Assembly (NCBI RefSeq): GCF_006438845.1
Contig: NZ_RCZJ01000003.1
Coordinates: forward strand, 588,353-652,352
Source of the DNA: Variovorax ginsengisoli
GTDB lineage: Bacteria; Pseudomonadota; Gammaproteobacteria; Burkholderiales; Burkholderiaceae_C
Length of the DNA: 64,000 nt
Direction: 5' to 3'
Position 1 is the first letter of the stretch. Each line of letters opens with the position of its first letter. The notes below the pieces were generated by a model, which saw only the letters and a program-made list of their open reading frames with translations, searched no databases and had not been told where the DNA came from. The position numbers were made by a program, and so were the translations under genes. This document shows, in pieces, positions 44,063 to 54,337 of this stretch.

Positions 44063-45928
44063 TCATTCGTCGCTGGTTCCGATGTGTGCAGCCTCCTGCG
44101 CACGCATCACCTGGTGCCGATGCCAATATTGGCTGACGGCTTCCTTGAAGCCGGCCTCCTGCTTGCCCAGGCCACGCAGTTTGATCTTGGTGGTGCGTGA
44201 GAGCAGCACGCCCTTGTCGAAGTGCGTCACGACCAGGGTGTTGCCGAAATTGCCGTCGTTGAAACTCAGTGACTTGACCTCGTCCCATGGAATCGGCTGA
44301 CCATCGGCGCTCGAGTGGATGCCGCGGTAGCTGACTTCGATGTGGCCGCCGTCCTTGAGCTCAAAACTGGCGTCCGGAAAATAACGCAGCACGACGGCGG
44401 TCTCTTCCTCGTTCGACGGCACGTAACGGTAGGCCAGGCTGCGCTCGTGCGCCTCCGAGAACTGCTGCTCGTACTGCGACCACAGACGCTCCTCGATCGC
44501 GTTCGCCGTCGGCATCTCCTCGACCCACGAGGATCCCGGCTCAGCCATCACGATCGCACCGTACGTCTGCTCGTCCACGAGATGGCCGACGTTGCGCATG
44601 CGCTCGGTCAGGGGCGGATGACTGTCGTAGGGATGCGGCGTGCCGGCGCTTCGCATGGTCGTGATGAAGGCCTCGGACTGTGCGTAGGGCCTCAAACCTT
44701 CGGCCACGAATCCGGCGATGCCGAGCGATGTGCCGTGCCGACGGTCTTCGGCGAAGAGCCGCTGCTCGACGTCGTTGCGATAGCCCGAATACGCGGAGAT
44801 CTTGATGAGCGACTGCACGATGGCGTGCGGCGCGGTCAGGCCTGCCGCCACACGGTCTGCGGTGTACTCCCGTTCACGGCTGTCGCGTGCGAGCGCAAAG
44901 GAAAAGACCATGCGGTACAGCCGCAACAGGAAGTGCGCGACGATCGTCAGACCGCCGCTGCGCATCTCCCAGGTGTACTGGTCGAACTGCTGCAACTTCG
45001 GTCCCAGCATCGCACTGCTTTGCGTATCGCCGCCGCCCAGGTGCGCGAGTTCGTGGGCCAGAACGGCATCGGCCTCCTGGGTGTCGAGCACGCGCAGGAG
45101 CGGCACGCTGATGAAGAGCGTGCGGCCCTGAATGGCTGTCCCCTGCACGGTGCACGGGGCTTCGGTCACGAAGAAATTGGTGTCGATGCCAGCGACGACG
45201 TGGTCGGGCGGCGCCGTCCCGACCCGCGCCGCCAGTGTCTCGATACGTTGCCAGAGGCGCGGCGCATCGGTCGGCGAAAGCAGCTCGCCCTCGATCTCGT
45301 TGTTCGATGGCGTTTTCTTGAACAGGGTATAGACCGCATAGAACACGGCTGCCGCTGCCGCGAAGCCTGCAATGCCCACCAGCTTGATGTAGTAGCGCTC
45401 CCAGAAATATGCGGTCAACCAGAAGGACAGCCAGACCACCAGCGCGCTTTGCAGCGTCACTTCGATCGCGCTGCCGACGGTCATCACGCGCCATCCGGCG
45501 ACGAAGCTCATGTAACGCAGCTTCCGGTCGACGAAGGCCAGTGCGCCCAGCGCGGCGGCGGCGATCAACAGCGCAGCGCCGAGCCACAGCGCGCCCTGGG
45601 CCGCGCGCTCGGCCCAGTGGAATTGCCAGTGCATCGAAAAGGTCTCGCACACCTGATCGTGAAAGTCCTGCTCATCCGCGCCCGTAGCGGTGCAAGCCGA
45701 CGACAGCGGATGGGCACGGTAGAACCCGAGCAGTTCGTTCTTGCGCTCGGGCGACAGTCGAGTGTCCGCCGCCAGCCGCTGCTCGACCCGTTGGAAGAAA
45801 GTGTCGTCCTGGGTCTTCAGCGCATGGTGGGTGAAAAGCAGCGTCGCCGCGGGGATGAGGAAGAGCCAGGTGAGGGTCAGTACGATGACCTTCGCGAGGT
45901 CCTTGCGGAGGGTGTTTTCCGTGTTCAT
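44063..45928 (-). CDS. M48-family membrane metalloprotease
   Basis: 621 residues. About four or five hydrophobic segments lie within residues 12-205. The protease domain follows with HELAH at 292-296 (zinc motif) and the downstream Glu in SREREYTADRVAAGL. The region beyond ~530 (FELKDGGHIEVSYRGI and on) looks like a separate small beta-rich domain. This is longer than HtpX (about 290 residues), so it belongs to another M48 subgroup, possibly quality control of envelope proteins. It follows a secreted-protein gene by 62 bases on the same strand. Confidence 0.88.
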   Translation of the reverse strand: MNTENTLRKDLAKVIVLTLTWLFLIPAATLLFTHHALKTQDDTFFQRVEQRLAADTRLSPERKNELLGFYRAHPLSSACTATGADEQDFHDQVCETFSMHWQFHWAERAAQGALWLGAALLIAAAALGALAFVDRKLRYMSFVAGWRVMTVGSAIEVTLQSALVVWLSFWLTAYFWERYYIKLVGIAGFAAAAAVFYAVYTLFKKTPSNNEIEGELLSPTDAPRLWQRIETLAARVGTAPPDHVVAGIDTNFFVTEAPCTVQGTAIQGRTLFISVPLLRVLDTQEADAVLAHELAHLGGGDTQSSAMLGPKLQQFDQYTWEMRSGGLTIVAHFLLRLYRMVFSFALARDSREREYTADRVAAGLTAPHAIVQSLIKISAYSGYRNDVEQRLFAEDRRHGTSLGIAGFVAEGLRPYAQSEAFITTMRSAGTPHPYDSHPPLTERMRNVGHLVDEQTYGAIVMAEPGSSWVEEMPTANAIEERLWSQYEQQFSEAHERSLAYRYVPSNEEETAVVLRYFPDASFELKDGGHIEVSYRGIHSSADGQPIPWDEVKSLSFNDGNFGNTLVVTHFDKGVLLSRTTKIKLRGLGKQEAGFKEAVSQYWHRHQVMRAQEAAHIGTSDE

Positions 45929-45990
45929 GTGAGCCAGTTCGGTTGGGTGTTGCTTTTACTGGGGTGCTGTCTGCGACGAAACTTGCGCCT

Positions 45991-46797
45991 TTATTGGTTG
46001 CGCAGGAACTCCTTGACGAAGTCGTCCTGGTTCGGTGCACTCTCCTCCGTGGTGAACACCACTTTTTGCCCGACGATGCGCGCCTTCAGTTCGGGCCCGA
46101 ACTGGCAATCGATCTGCCCGAGCGCGGCCGCTTTGGGTTTGAACTTCGCGGCGTCTTCGCGGCAGAGCCGCTCCAGCCCCGAGGCGACCGCACCGCAATA
46201 GCCGGACACGCTGATCTTCTTGAGCCGCTCGTCGTCCAGCGCACTCCAGTCGAACGACGTCTTGACAGCGGAACCGCAGGCTGCGCTCGCTTCCGAGTCC
46301 ATGCGTTCGAGCCGTTCGCGGTCCGCGGCGACGCGCCGGGGGCGGTCGAAGCGGGCCAGCTTCTGCTGCACGCCCTGCTGTTGCTGACGCTCGTAGGTGG
46401 CAAGGAGCGCGGCCGGCTTCAGCGCTTTGGACTTGGCGTCTTCGAACGAGAGCTGCAGCTCTTCGGTGCGCCCGGGCAGGTAGGCGACGTAGCGCTCACC
46501 GCCACCGTACGGGGAGGCCTTCTTCTGCACCATGCCGGAATCGCGTCCGTCGTAGGTGGTGACGAACGCTTCGGTGCCACCGCCCCACCGCTGCAGTTTC
46601 GTCAGGAACACCACCTGATCGACCGGGTGGTTGACCCCGTTGATCTGAACCAGCGCCTCCTTGCCGTCCGCGCTTGGCGCCAGGATCACGCGGGCCCCCT
46701 CGGGCCCTGCGAAAACCCTGGCGTAAGGGGCGAGCTCGATCGCGCTGGCGGAATGGGCAACCACTGCACAGAGGGCAGCGAAAACGACTTTGTTCAT
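45991..46797 (-). CDS. Secreted protein of unknown function, upstream of the M48 protease
   Basis: 268 residues. I chose the ATG at 46797 (MNKVVFAALCAVVAHSASA) because AGGA lies seven bases upstream; an ATG two codons earlier is possible. The signal peptide ends SASA at residue 19. The mature part has ELAPYARVFAGPEGARVIL, an FVTTYDGRDSGMVQKKASP stretch and a Lys/Gln-rich helix (ATYERQQQQGVQQKLARF). Four Cys appear in the C-terminal half. No family is recognised. The shared strand and short gap suggest it is cotranscribed with the M48 protease and may be its partner or substrate (inference). Confidence 0.8.
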   Translation of the reverse strand: MNKVVFAALCAVVAHSASAIELAPYARVFAGPEGARVILAPSADGKEALVQINGVNHPVDQVVFLTKLQRWGGGTEAFVTTYDGRDSGMVQKKASPYGGGERYVAYLPGRTEELQLSFEDAKSKALKPAALLATYERQQQQGVQQKLARFDRPRRVAADRERLERMDSEASAACGSAVKTSFDWSALDDERLKKISVSGYCGAVASGLERLCREDAAKFKPKAAALGQIDCQFGPELKARIVGQKVVFTTEESAPNQDDFVKEFLRNQ

Positions 46798-46991
46798 GGG
46801 CATCCTGTTTGAATGAAGGAGAGATCGGGCGCGGACACTGCGTCGGCCCGTCGCAAAGCGGGATGTGTATCTGAATGTGTAGCGCTTGGCGTGAGGCCAT
46901 GGCGCACGGCCTTGTAGTCGAACAGCGGCCGAGCGGTTGCGCGAGCCGCGCTGCTCCCCGCCGCTGCGCCTGCGCCTGCGCGGCGCCCGCG

Positions 46992-48050
<1,059 letters not shown>

Positions 48051-48250
48051 CTAGTTCGATTTGCGATCGATGTCGCCTTGCGCCGCGCACATGCATCGTT
48101 GTGTGTCCTGTCCGACATTTCCTACGTCCGGGCTGCGAGAATCGGCGGCATGCCGAATCCGTCCAGTGTTGTCGGCCGACCCTCACCTTTTCAGGATATT
48201 CCCATGTCTATGCGTATGCCCCGTGGTCGTTGCAAGGCGGAGACGTCGCT

Positions 48251-49516
48251 GTGAATGCTTTGAACGCCACGCTGTTCGGAATTTTCGGCGGTGGCTTCAA
48301 CCCGAATCCGGCAGTGTTGAGCGTGGCGCTGGCACTGGCGGTCGCCACCACCTGGGCCTGCGCCGCACTGCTGTTCGCCGCCGCTTGGATAAAGCCCGAA
48401 GTGCGCATGCGCGTTTTGCTGGTGCTGGTCGTGGCGGGGCTGGCGTCGCTGCTATCGCGTGAACTGGCCGCCGCACTCGCCATGCCGCGCCCGTTCATGG
48501 TTGGCTTGAGCCCTCCGCATCTCGAGCACGGCATGCGCGCGGGTCTGCCGAGCACGCACGCGGCGGTGATGTTCACCGTGGCGTTCATGCTGGTGTTCGA
48601 CCGTCGCCTGCGCGCGGTCGGCATGGCCGTCCTGGCGATGGCGGCCACGACGGGTTGGGCGCGCGTCTACGTGGGCGTCCACTTTCCTCTCGACATCGTC
48701 GCCGGTGCGCTCCTGGGCCTTTGCATTGCCGTTGCCGCGCGTGCGGCCGAAGCGGGCCTACGGCCGCTGCTGTCAAGCGTACGGCCGCAGTACGCGTGGA
48801 TGACCGGGGTGCTGTCGAGTCAACGTTTCGGCCCTTGGCTGGTGGTCGCGTTCGCACTGGCGGCCATGTGGGTCGGCCTCAACACGCCTTCGATGATCCG
48901 GCCCGCGTTCCTACAGGAAGGCGGACCGGTGGAGAACAGCACCATCTTCCTGTACCTGGTGTCGGCACTGTGCGTGCTGACGTTGCGGCCGCCAGCCTGG
49001 TCGAAGCGCGACGTCGCCGCCGTGTGCATCGTGCTGCTGGCATTCGCCGCACGCGAGGCCGACCTGCACATCGCCCTGTTCGGCATCAGCATCCTGAAGG
49101 CGCGGTTCTACAACAGCATCGGCACGCCATGGCAGATCGCAGGGGCGCTCGCCGTTCTCGCGCCCATCGTGCTGTCGCTGCTGTGGTTGGCCTTGCGCTC
49201 GCAGCGCGTGTGGCGCGCTGCGCTGTCGCGTCGTCGTTGGCGCGCGCCCGCCCGCACGGTGATGGCGTTCATGCTGGCGATCGTGCTGGCGAAGTCTCTC
49301 GATCGGATGCCGGAGATCCTGCACGACACCGGCTTGCTTCGCGAGATGCCGACGGCGCTGCGTTACGTGCTGCTGAGCCTCGAGGAAATCCTCGAGCTCT
49401 CGTTGCCGGTCCTGGCCACGGTGGCGCTGCTGCAACTGCGGCTCGGTCGCTACCCGACATGGTTGCGGCGCCCGCGGCACGGTCTGCTGAAGCAACGCTT
49501 GGCCATTGCGCGCTGA
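48251..49516 (+). CDS. PAP2-family phosphatase with extra C-terminal membrane domain
   Basis: 421 residues from a GTG at 48251, preceded by GGAG nine bases upstream. The N-terminal half has PAP2 motifs: ALAMPRPFM, LPSTHAAVMF (PSxH) and ARVYVGVHFPLDIVAG (RxxxxxHxxxD). From about residue 190 a second membrane region of five or so hydrophobic segments follows (WLVVAFALAAMWVGL, FLYLVSALCVLTL, AIVLLAFAAREAD-like, LAVLAPIVLSLLWLAL, LSLEEILELSLPVLATVALL) with no PAP2 motif. The PAP2 part probably dephosphorylates a lipid phosphate; the second part is unrecognised. It is followed after 34 bases by a SulP gene. Confidence 0.82.
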   Translation: MNALNATLFGIFGGGFNPNPAVLSVALALAVATTWACAALLFAAAWIKPEVRMRVLLVLVVAGLASLLSRELAAALAMPRPFMVGLSPPHLEHGMRAGLPSTHAAVMFTVAFMLVFDRRLRAVGMAVLAMAATTGWARVYVGVHFPLDIVAGALLGLCIAVAARAAEAGLRPLLSSVRPQYAWMTGVLSSQRFGPWLVVAFALAAMWVGLNTPSMIRPAFLQEGGPVENSTIFLYLVSALCVLTLRPPAWSKRDVAAVCIVLLAFAAREADLHIALFGISILKARFYNSIGTPWQIAGALAVLAPIVLSLLWLALRSQRVWRAALSRRRWRAPARTVMAFMLAIVLAKSLDRMPEILHDTGLLREMPTALRYVLLSLEEILELSLPVLATVALLQLRLGRYPTWLRRPRHGLLKQRLAIAR

Positions 49517-49550
49517 ATCTGCGTCGCCGACGGCGACTGCCACCCTTTCC

Positions 49551-51002
49551 ATGACACTGTCCCGCCTGCGCGCCGAATGGGCGCCGAGCATTCCCCGCGA
49601 ATTGATGGCCGGTGCGGTCGCCACCTTCGCGCTCATCCCCGAGGTCATCGCCTTTTCCTTCGTCGCAGGCGTCGACCCCTCGGTGGGGCTGTTCGCATCG
49701 TTCGTGATCAGTCTCGTGATCGCGTTCACCGGCGGCCGTCCGGCCATGATCTCCGCGGCCGCCGGCTCGGTCGCCCTGGTCGCTGCGCCGCTGGTGCAGG
49801 CACACGGCCTGCCCTACCTGCTCGCAGCGGGCGTGCTGGCCGGCGTCGTGCAGGTGCTGTTCGGCGTGCTGAGACTGGGCGCGCTGCTGCGTTTCGTGTC
49901 GGCCTCCGTGCGCACCGGTTTCGTCAACGCGCTGGCGATCCTGATCTTCGCGGCGCAGATGCCGCACCTGATGGGTGCGAACGGCAGCACCTGGGCCATG
50001 GTGGCGCTGGGGTTGGCGATCATCTATGTCCTGCCGCGGCTCACCACGGCGGTGCCTTCGCCACTCGTCTGCATCGTCGTGCTCACGCTGCTCGCGTCGT
50101 GGTTCGAACTGCCGCTCAAGACCGTTGCCGACCTCGGCCAACTGCCCGACACCCTGCCCGTTTTCGCGTGGCTTGAGGTGCCCTTGACGCTGGAGACGCT
50201 GCGCCTGATCGCGCTGCCCGCGCTGGCGATCGCGATGGTCGGTCTGCTCGAGTCGTTGATGACGGCCAGCGTGGTCGACGACCTCACCGACACGCCCAGT
50301 TCAAAGAACCGCGAATGCAGCGGCCTGGGGCTGGCGAACATCGCGTCCGGCTTCTTCGGCGGCATCGCGGGCTGCGGAATGATCGGCCAGACGGTGAGCA
50401 ACGTGCGCTACGGCGGCCGCGGCCGACTGTCGACACTGTTCGCCGGCGTCTTCCTCCTGGTCCTGACGGTGCTGCTCAAACCCTGGGTGTCTCAGGTGCC
50501 CGTCGCCGCGCTCGTTGCGATCATGGTGATGGTCTCGGCATCGACCTTCGACTGGGGCTCGCTGCGCAGCGTGGTGCGTCATCCGAGACTGTCGAGCCTG
50601 GTGATGCTGGCCACCGTCGCGGTCACCGTCGCCACCGGCAACCTGGCAGCCGGCGTGGCGGTCGGCGTGATGCTGAGCGGCGTTTTCTTCACTTTCAAGG
50701 TCGCGCGCCTGCTCGCCGTCCACGCCGAGGAAGATCCGCTCGACGGCACCCGCGTCTACCGCGTCGTCGGCCAGGTGTTCTTCGCTTCGGCCGACGAGTT
50801 TGTCGATGCCTTCGACATTCTCGAAGCCGAGAACCGTCCTGTGCGCATCGACCTGACGCAGGCGCACCTGTGGGACGTGACCGCCGTCGCTGCGCTGGAC
50901 AAGGTGGTTCAGCGTCTGCAGAAGCATGGGAGTGCGGTCGAGGTGGTCGGTCTCAACGGCGCGAGCGCGGTGCTGGTCGACCGGCTGGGCACGCAGAAAT
51001 AG
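49551..51002 (+). CDS. SulP-family anion transporter with STAS domain
   Basis: 483 residues from the ATG at 49551 (MTLSRLRAEWAP). The transport domain has ~12 hydrophobic segments with GAVATFALIPEVIAFSFVAGVDP and FGGIAGCGMIGQTVSNVRYGGRGRLS, standard SulP landmarks; the STAS domain covers ~390-483 (VYRVVGQVFFASADEFVDAF). Bacterial SulP proteins move sulfate, bicarbonate or dicarboxylates, often with sodium or protons; the substrate cannot be assigned. No carbonic anhydrase gene is adjacent. Confidence 0.92.
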   Translation: MTLSRLRAEWAPSIPRELMAGAVATFALIPEVIAFSFVAGVDPSVGLFASFVISLVIAFTGGRPAMISAAAGSVALVAAPLVQAHGLPYLLAAGVLAGVVQVLFGVLRLGALLRFVSASVRTGFVNALAILIFAAQMPHLMGANGSTWAMVALGLAIIYVLPRLTTAVPSPLVCIVVLTLLASWFELPLKTVADLGQLPDTLPVFAWLEVPLTLETLRLIALPALAIAMVGLLESLMTASVVDDLTDTPSSKNRECSGLGLANIASGFFGGIAGCGMIGQTVSNVRYGGRGRLSTLFAGVFLLVLTVLLKPWVSQVPVAALVAIMVMVSASTFDWGSLRSVVRHPRLSSLVMLATVAVTVATGNLAAGVAVGVMLSGVFFTFKVARLLAVHAEEDPLDGTRVYRVVGQVFFASADEFVDAFDILEAENRPVRIDLTQAHLWDVTAVAALDKVVQRLQKHGSAVEVVGLNGASAVLVDRLGTQK

Positions 51003-51028
51003 AAAAGGCCGCCCGAAGGCGGCCTTTT
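51003..51028. terminator. Bidirectional intrinsic terminator
   Basis: Perfect 11-base arms aaaaggccgcc/ggcggcctttt around loop cgaa, starting right after the SulP stop. T tracts on both strands serve the SulP gene and the convergent BMP receptor gene. Confidence 0.9.
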
Positions 51029-51046
51029 CTTTGGCGCACAAGCGCC

Positions 51047-52216
51047 TTACTTCTTGTCGCCGCCCGGCACCTTGCCTTCGACGCCCTTGACGTAGAAGTT
51101 CACGCCCGACAGGAACTTGTCGTCGGCCACGGCACCGGCAGCGATCAGCTCCTTGCCGTCCTGGCCGACGATCGGGCCCTTCCAGATCGAATAGCTGCCG
51201 TCCTTCAGGCCGGCCTTCACCGTCTCGACCTTGGCCTTGATGTCGGCCGGCACGTCTTCGGCGATCGACACGATGTCGATGGCGCCTTCCTTCACGCCCC
51301 ACCAGCTCGAACCTGTCGCCCACTTGCCGTCGAGCGCGTCCTGCGTCGCCTTGATGTAGTACGGAGCCCAGTTGATCACGGCCGATCCCAGGTGGGCCTT
51401 CGGGCCGTAGGCCGTCATGTCCGAGTCCCAGCCGAACGCGCGCTTGCCCTTCTCTTGGGCCGTCTTGAGCACGGCTGGCGAATCGGTGTTCTGGAACAGC
51501 ACGTCGGCGCCGCCATTGATCAACGCGGTGGCCGCTTCGGTTTCCTTCGGCGGGCTGAACCATTCGTTGACCCACACCACCTTGGTCGTGATCTTCGGGT
51601 TGACCGACTGCGCGCCCATGGTGAAGCTGTTGATGTTGCGCAGCACTTCGGGAATCGGCACCGAGCCGACCACGCCGAGCGTGTTCGACTTGGTCATCGA
51701 GCCCGCGATGATGCCGGCCATGTACGCGCCTTCGTAGGTGCGGCTGTCGTAGGTGCGCATGTTCTCGGCCGTCTTGTAGCCGGTGGCGTGCTCGAACTTG
51801 ATTTCCTTGTTGTCCGCGGCGACCTTGAGCATTGGCTCCATGTAGCCGAAGGTGGTGCCGAACACCAGCTTGTTGCCCTGGCCCACCAGGTCGCGGAACA
51901 CGCGCTCGGCATCGGCCGATTCGGGCACGCTTTCGACGAAGGTCGTCTTGATCTTGTCGCCGAATTCCTTCTCGAGCGCCTTGCGGCCGTTGTCGTGCGC
52001 AAAGGACCAGCCGCCGTCGCCCACCGGGCCGACGTAGGCGAACGCGATGTTCAGCGGCGCGGCCGGTGCAGGCGCCGCAGCGGCAGCCGGTGCGGGCGCA
52101 GGCGCAGCAGCGGGTGCAGCCGCCTCTTCCTTCTTGCCGCAGCCGATGAGGGCGGCGGACGCGACGGCCGTGAGGGCAGCCAGTTTGAGCAGGGAGCGCT
52201 TGTTCAGATCATTCAT
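51047..52216 (-). CDS. BMP-family lipoprotein receptor of a purine-type ABC importer
   Basis: 389 residues. Leader MNDLNKRSLLKLAALTAVAS with lipobox LIGC (Cys26), then a long Ala/Pro linker (residues ~30-54). The core LNIAFAYVGPVGDGGWSFAHDNG, TFVESVPESADAERVFRDLV and FGYMEPMLKVAADN is the BMP family. It is linked to two permeases and a double ATPase on the same strand. Systems of this type (BmpA/PnrA, NupABC) import nucleosides or purines. Xanthine dehydrogenase and adenine deaminase genes flank the set, which points to a purine base or nucleoside. Confidence 0.94.
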   Translation of the reverse strand: MNDLNKRSLLKLAALTAVASAALIGCGKKEEAAAPAAAPAPAPAAAAAPAPAAPLNIAFAYVGPVGDGGWSFAHDNGRKALEKEFGDKIKTTFVESVPESADAERVFRDLVGQGNKLVFGTTFGYMEPMLKVAADNKEIKFEHATGYKTAENMRTYDSRTYEGAYMAGIIAGSMTKSNTLGVVGSVPIPEVLRNINSFTMGAQSVNPKITTKVVWVNEWFSPPKETEAATALINGGADVLFQNTDSPAVLKTAQEKGKRAFGWDSDMTAYGPKAHLGSAVINWAPYYIKATQDALDGKWATGSSWWGVKEGAIDIVSIAEDVPADIKAKVETVKAGLKDGSYSIWKGPIVGQDGKELIAAGAVADDKFLSGVNFYVKGVEGKVPGGDKK

Positions 52217-52265
52217 AAATCGAATCCTCGATGGGCAGGTTGGCTGAGAAACAAAACGAGACGGA

Positions 52266-53186
52266 TTATGAGCCGGGGTAGAAGGGCTTCCCGATCGATG
52301 CAGGCATGTTGATGCGGATGAAGGCGGGGTTGCGCGAGATCAAGGCCAGCACCACGATCGGCGCGATGTACTGCAGCATGCTCAGAAACTGGCTGGGTAC
52401 ATTGACGCCGGTGCTCTGCAGGTGAAAGCCGAGCATCGACACGCCGCCGAACAGGTAGGCGCCGAGCAGCACGCGCACCGGCCGCCAGGTGGCGAAGGTG
52501 GTCAGCGCCAGCGCGATCCAGCCGCGGCCTGCGACCATGCCTTCGACCCACAACGGCGTGTACACGGTCGACAGGTAGGCGCCCGACAGCCCACACAGCG
52601 CCCCGCCGGCGACGACCGCCATGAAGCGGATGCGCCGCACCGGGTAGCCCAGCGCGTGGGACGATTCCGGCGATTCACCCACCGAGCGCAGCACCAGTCC
52701 GGCGCGCGTGCGGTACAGGAACCAGATGAGCCCGAGGGTCAGGGCCACGGCGAAATACACCATCGGGTGATGCCGGAAGAAGGCCGGGCCGGCCAGAGGG
52801 ATGTCCGCCAGCACCGGCAGCGCGTACGACACGCTCTCGGGCAGCTTGGCCTGCACGAAGTTGATACCGACGAAGGCCGAAAAACCCACGCCGAACAAAC
52901 TCAGCGCCAGCCCGGTCGCATACTGGTTGGTGTTGAGCCAGATCACCAGCACGCCGAAAATGGCGGCGAGCACCGCGCCGGCCGCCATGCCGGCCAGGAA
53001 GCCGAGCCAGGGGTTGTGCGTGACCACCACGGTCGCAAAGCCGGCGATCGCGGCGCACAGCATCATGCCCTCGGCACCGAGGTTGACGATGCCGGCTTTC
53101 TCGTTGATGAGCAGGCCGAGCGCCGCGATGGCGAGCACGGTGCCGGCGCTGAGCGCCGAGCCGATGAGCAATGCGTAAGAGTCCAT
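52266..53186 (-). CDS. ABC importer permease (nucleoside/purine type), second subunit
   Basis: 306 residues with about nine hydrophobic segments, starting MDSYALLIGSALSAGTVLA. Landmark EKAGIVNLGAEGMMLCAAIAGF is typical of BMP-type permeases (the EGMML region). The ATG shares its A with the TGA stop of the upstream permease (TGATG), showing translational coupling. It pairs with the larger permease to form the channel. Confidence 0.93.
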   Translation of the reverse strand: MDSYALLIGSALSAGTVLAIAALGLLINEKAGIVNLGAEGMMLCAAIAGFATVVVTHNPWLGFLAGMAAGAVLAAIFGVLVIWLNTNQYATGLALSLFGVGFSAFVGINFVQAKLPESVSYALPVLADIPLAGPAFFRHHPMVYFAVALTLGLIWFLYRTRAGLVLRSVGESPESSHALGYPVRRIRFMAVVAGGALCGLSGAYLSTVYTPLWVEGMVAGRGWIALALTTFATWRPVRVLLGAYLFGGVSMLGFHLQSTGVNVPSQFLSMLQYIAPIVVLALISRNPAFIRINMPASIGKPFYPGS

Positions 53187-54337
53187 CAGACGGTCCCCTC
53201 GGAGGCGCGCGTTGCCGGCGCGGTCAATGGCGTGCTGGCCTGCAGCGACGATGTGCTCGCGACGGCGGGCACCGCCTTGGCCGCCGTCTTGCGGCGGATG
53301 CGGTAAGCGATGAGCGTGTCGCAGGCCAGCAGCGAGAACAGCAACAGTCCCTGAAACACGCCCGTGAGCGACTTTGGCAGGCCCAGGCGGGATTGCGCCA
53401 GTTCGCCGCCGATGTAGAACATGCTCATCAGAATGGCCGAGAAGATCATGCCCACGGGATGCAGCCGCCCGACGAAGGCCACGATGATGGCCGCGAAGCC
53501 GTAGCCCGCCGGCACGTAGGGCGTGAGCTGGCCGATGGGGCCGGCGACTTCGAGCGCGCCCGCCAGGCCCGCCGCACCGCCCGAAGTCAGCAGCGCGATC
53601 CACACCGCGCGCCGCGCCGAAAAGCCCGCATAGCGCGCGGCGGCCGGCGCCAGGCCACCGACCTGCTGCGCGAAGCCGGCCCGCGTGCGGAACAGGAAAA
53701 CCCACAGCACGCCGGCACCGACCAGCGCGATGACGAGGCCGATGCTCACACGCGATCCCTTCATGAGCCGCGGGATCTGCGTGACCGCGTCGAAGTTCTT
53801 GGTTTGCGGAAAGTTGTAGCCCATCGGGTCCTTCCACGGCCCGAAGACGAGGTAGCTCAGCAGCAGCGTGGCGACGTACACCAGCATCAGGCTCACGAGA
53901 ATTTCGTTGGCGTTGAACTTGTCCCGCAGGAAGGCGACGATGCCCGCCCACGCCATGCCACCGAGGATGCCGGCCATCAGGATGGGCACCACGATCCACG
54001 GGCCGGTGCCCTTGTCGGCCAGCAGCGCCACGCCGCCGGCTGCGATGGCACCCATCACGAACTGGCCTTCGGCGCCGATGTTCCAGACGTTGGAGCGAAA
54101 GCACACAGCCAGGCCCAGCGCGATGATGAGCAGCGGCGTGGCCTTGACCATCAGTTCGCCGAGCGCGTAGCCGCTCTTGATGGGCTCCCAGAAGAAGACC
54201 CCAAGGCCTTTCACCGGGTCCTTGCCGAGCAGCGCGAACAGCGCGACGCCGATCACCACGGTGATGACCAGCGCCAGGATCGGTGACCCGTAGCTCCAGA
54301 AGCGCGAGAGTTGCGGGCGGGGCTCGAGCTTAAGCAT
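53186..54337 (-). CDS. ABC importer permease (nucleoside/purine type), first subunit
   Basis: 383 residues, larger than its partner, with ~10 hydrophobic segments and SNVWNIGAEGQFVMGAIAAGG, the conserved BMP-type permease motif that contacts the ATPase. An uncommon N-terminal extension and a C-terminal tail rich in Ala/Thr/Ser (KAVPAVASTSSLQASTPL) add length; the tail looks disordered. The start overlaps the ATPase stop by eight bases. Confidence 0.93.
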   Translation of the reverse strand: MLKLEPRPQLSRFWSYGSPILALVITVVIGVALFALLGKDPVKGLGVFFWEPIKSGYALGELMVKATPLLIIALGLAVCFRSNVWNIGAEGQFVMGAIAAGGVALLADKGTGPWIVVPILMAGILGGMAWAGIVAFLRDKFNANEILVSLMLVYVATLLLSYLVFGPWKDPMGYNFPQTKNFDAVTQIPRLMKGSRVSIGLVIALVGAGVLWVFLFRTRAGFAQQVGGLAPAAARYAGFSARRAVWIALLTSGGAAGLAGALEVAGPIGQLTPYVPAGYGFAAIIVAFVGRLHPVGMIFSAILMSMFYIGGELAQSRLGLPKSLTGVFQGLLLFSLLACDTLIAYRIRRKTAAKAVPAVASTSSLQASTPLTAPATRASEGTV

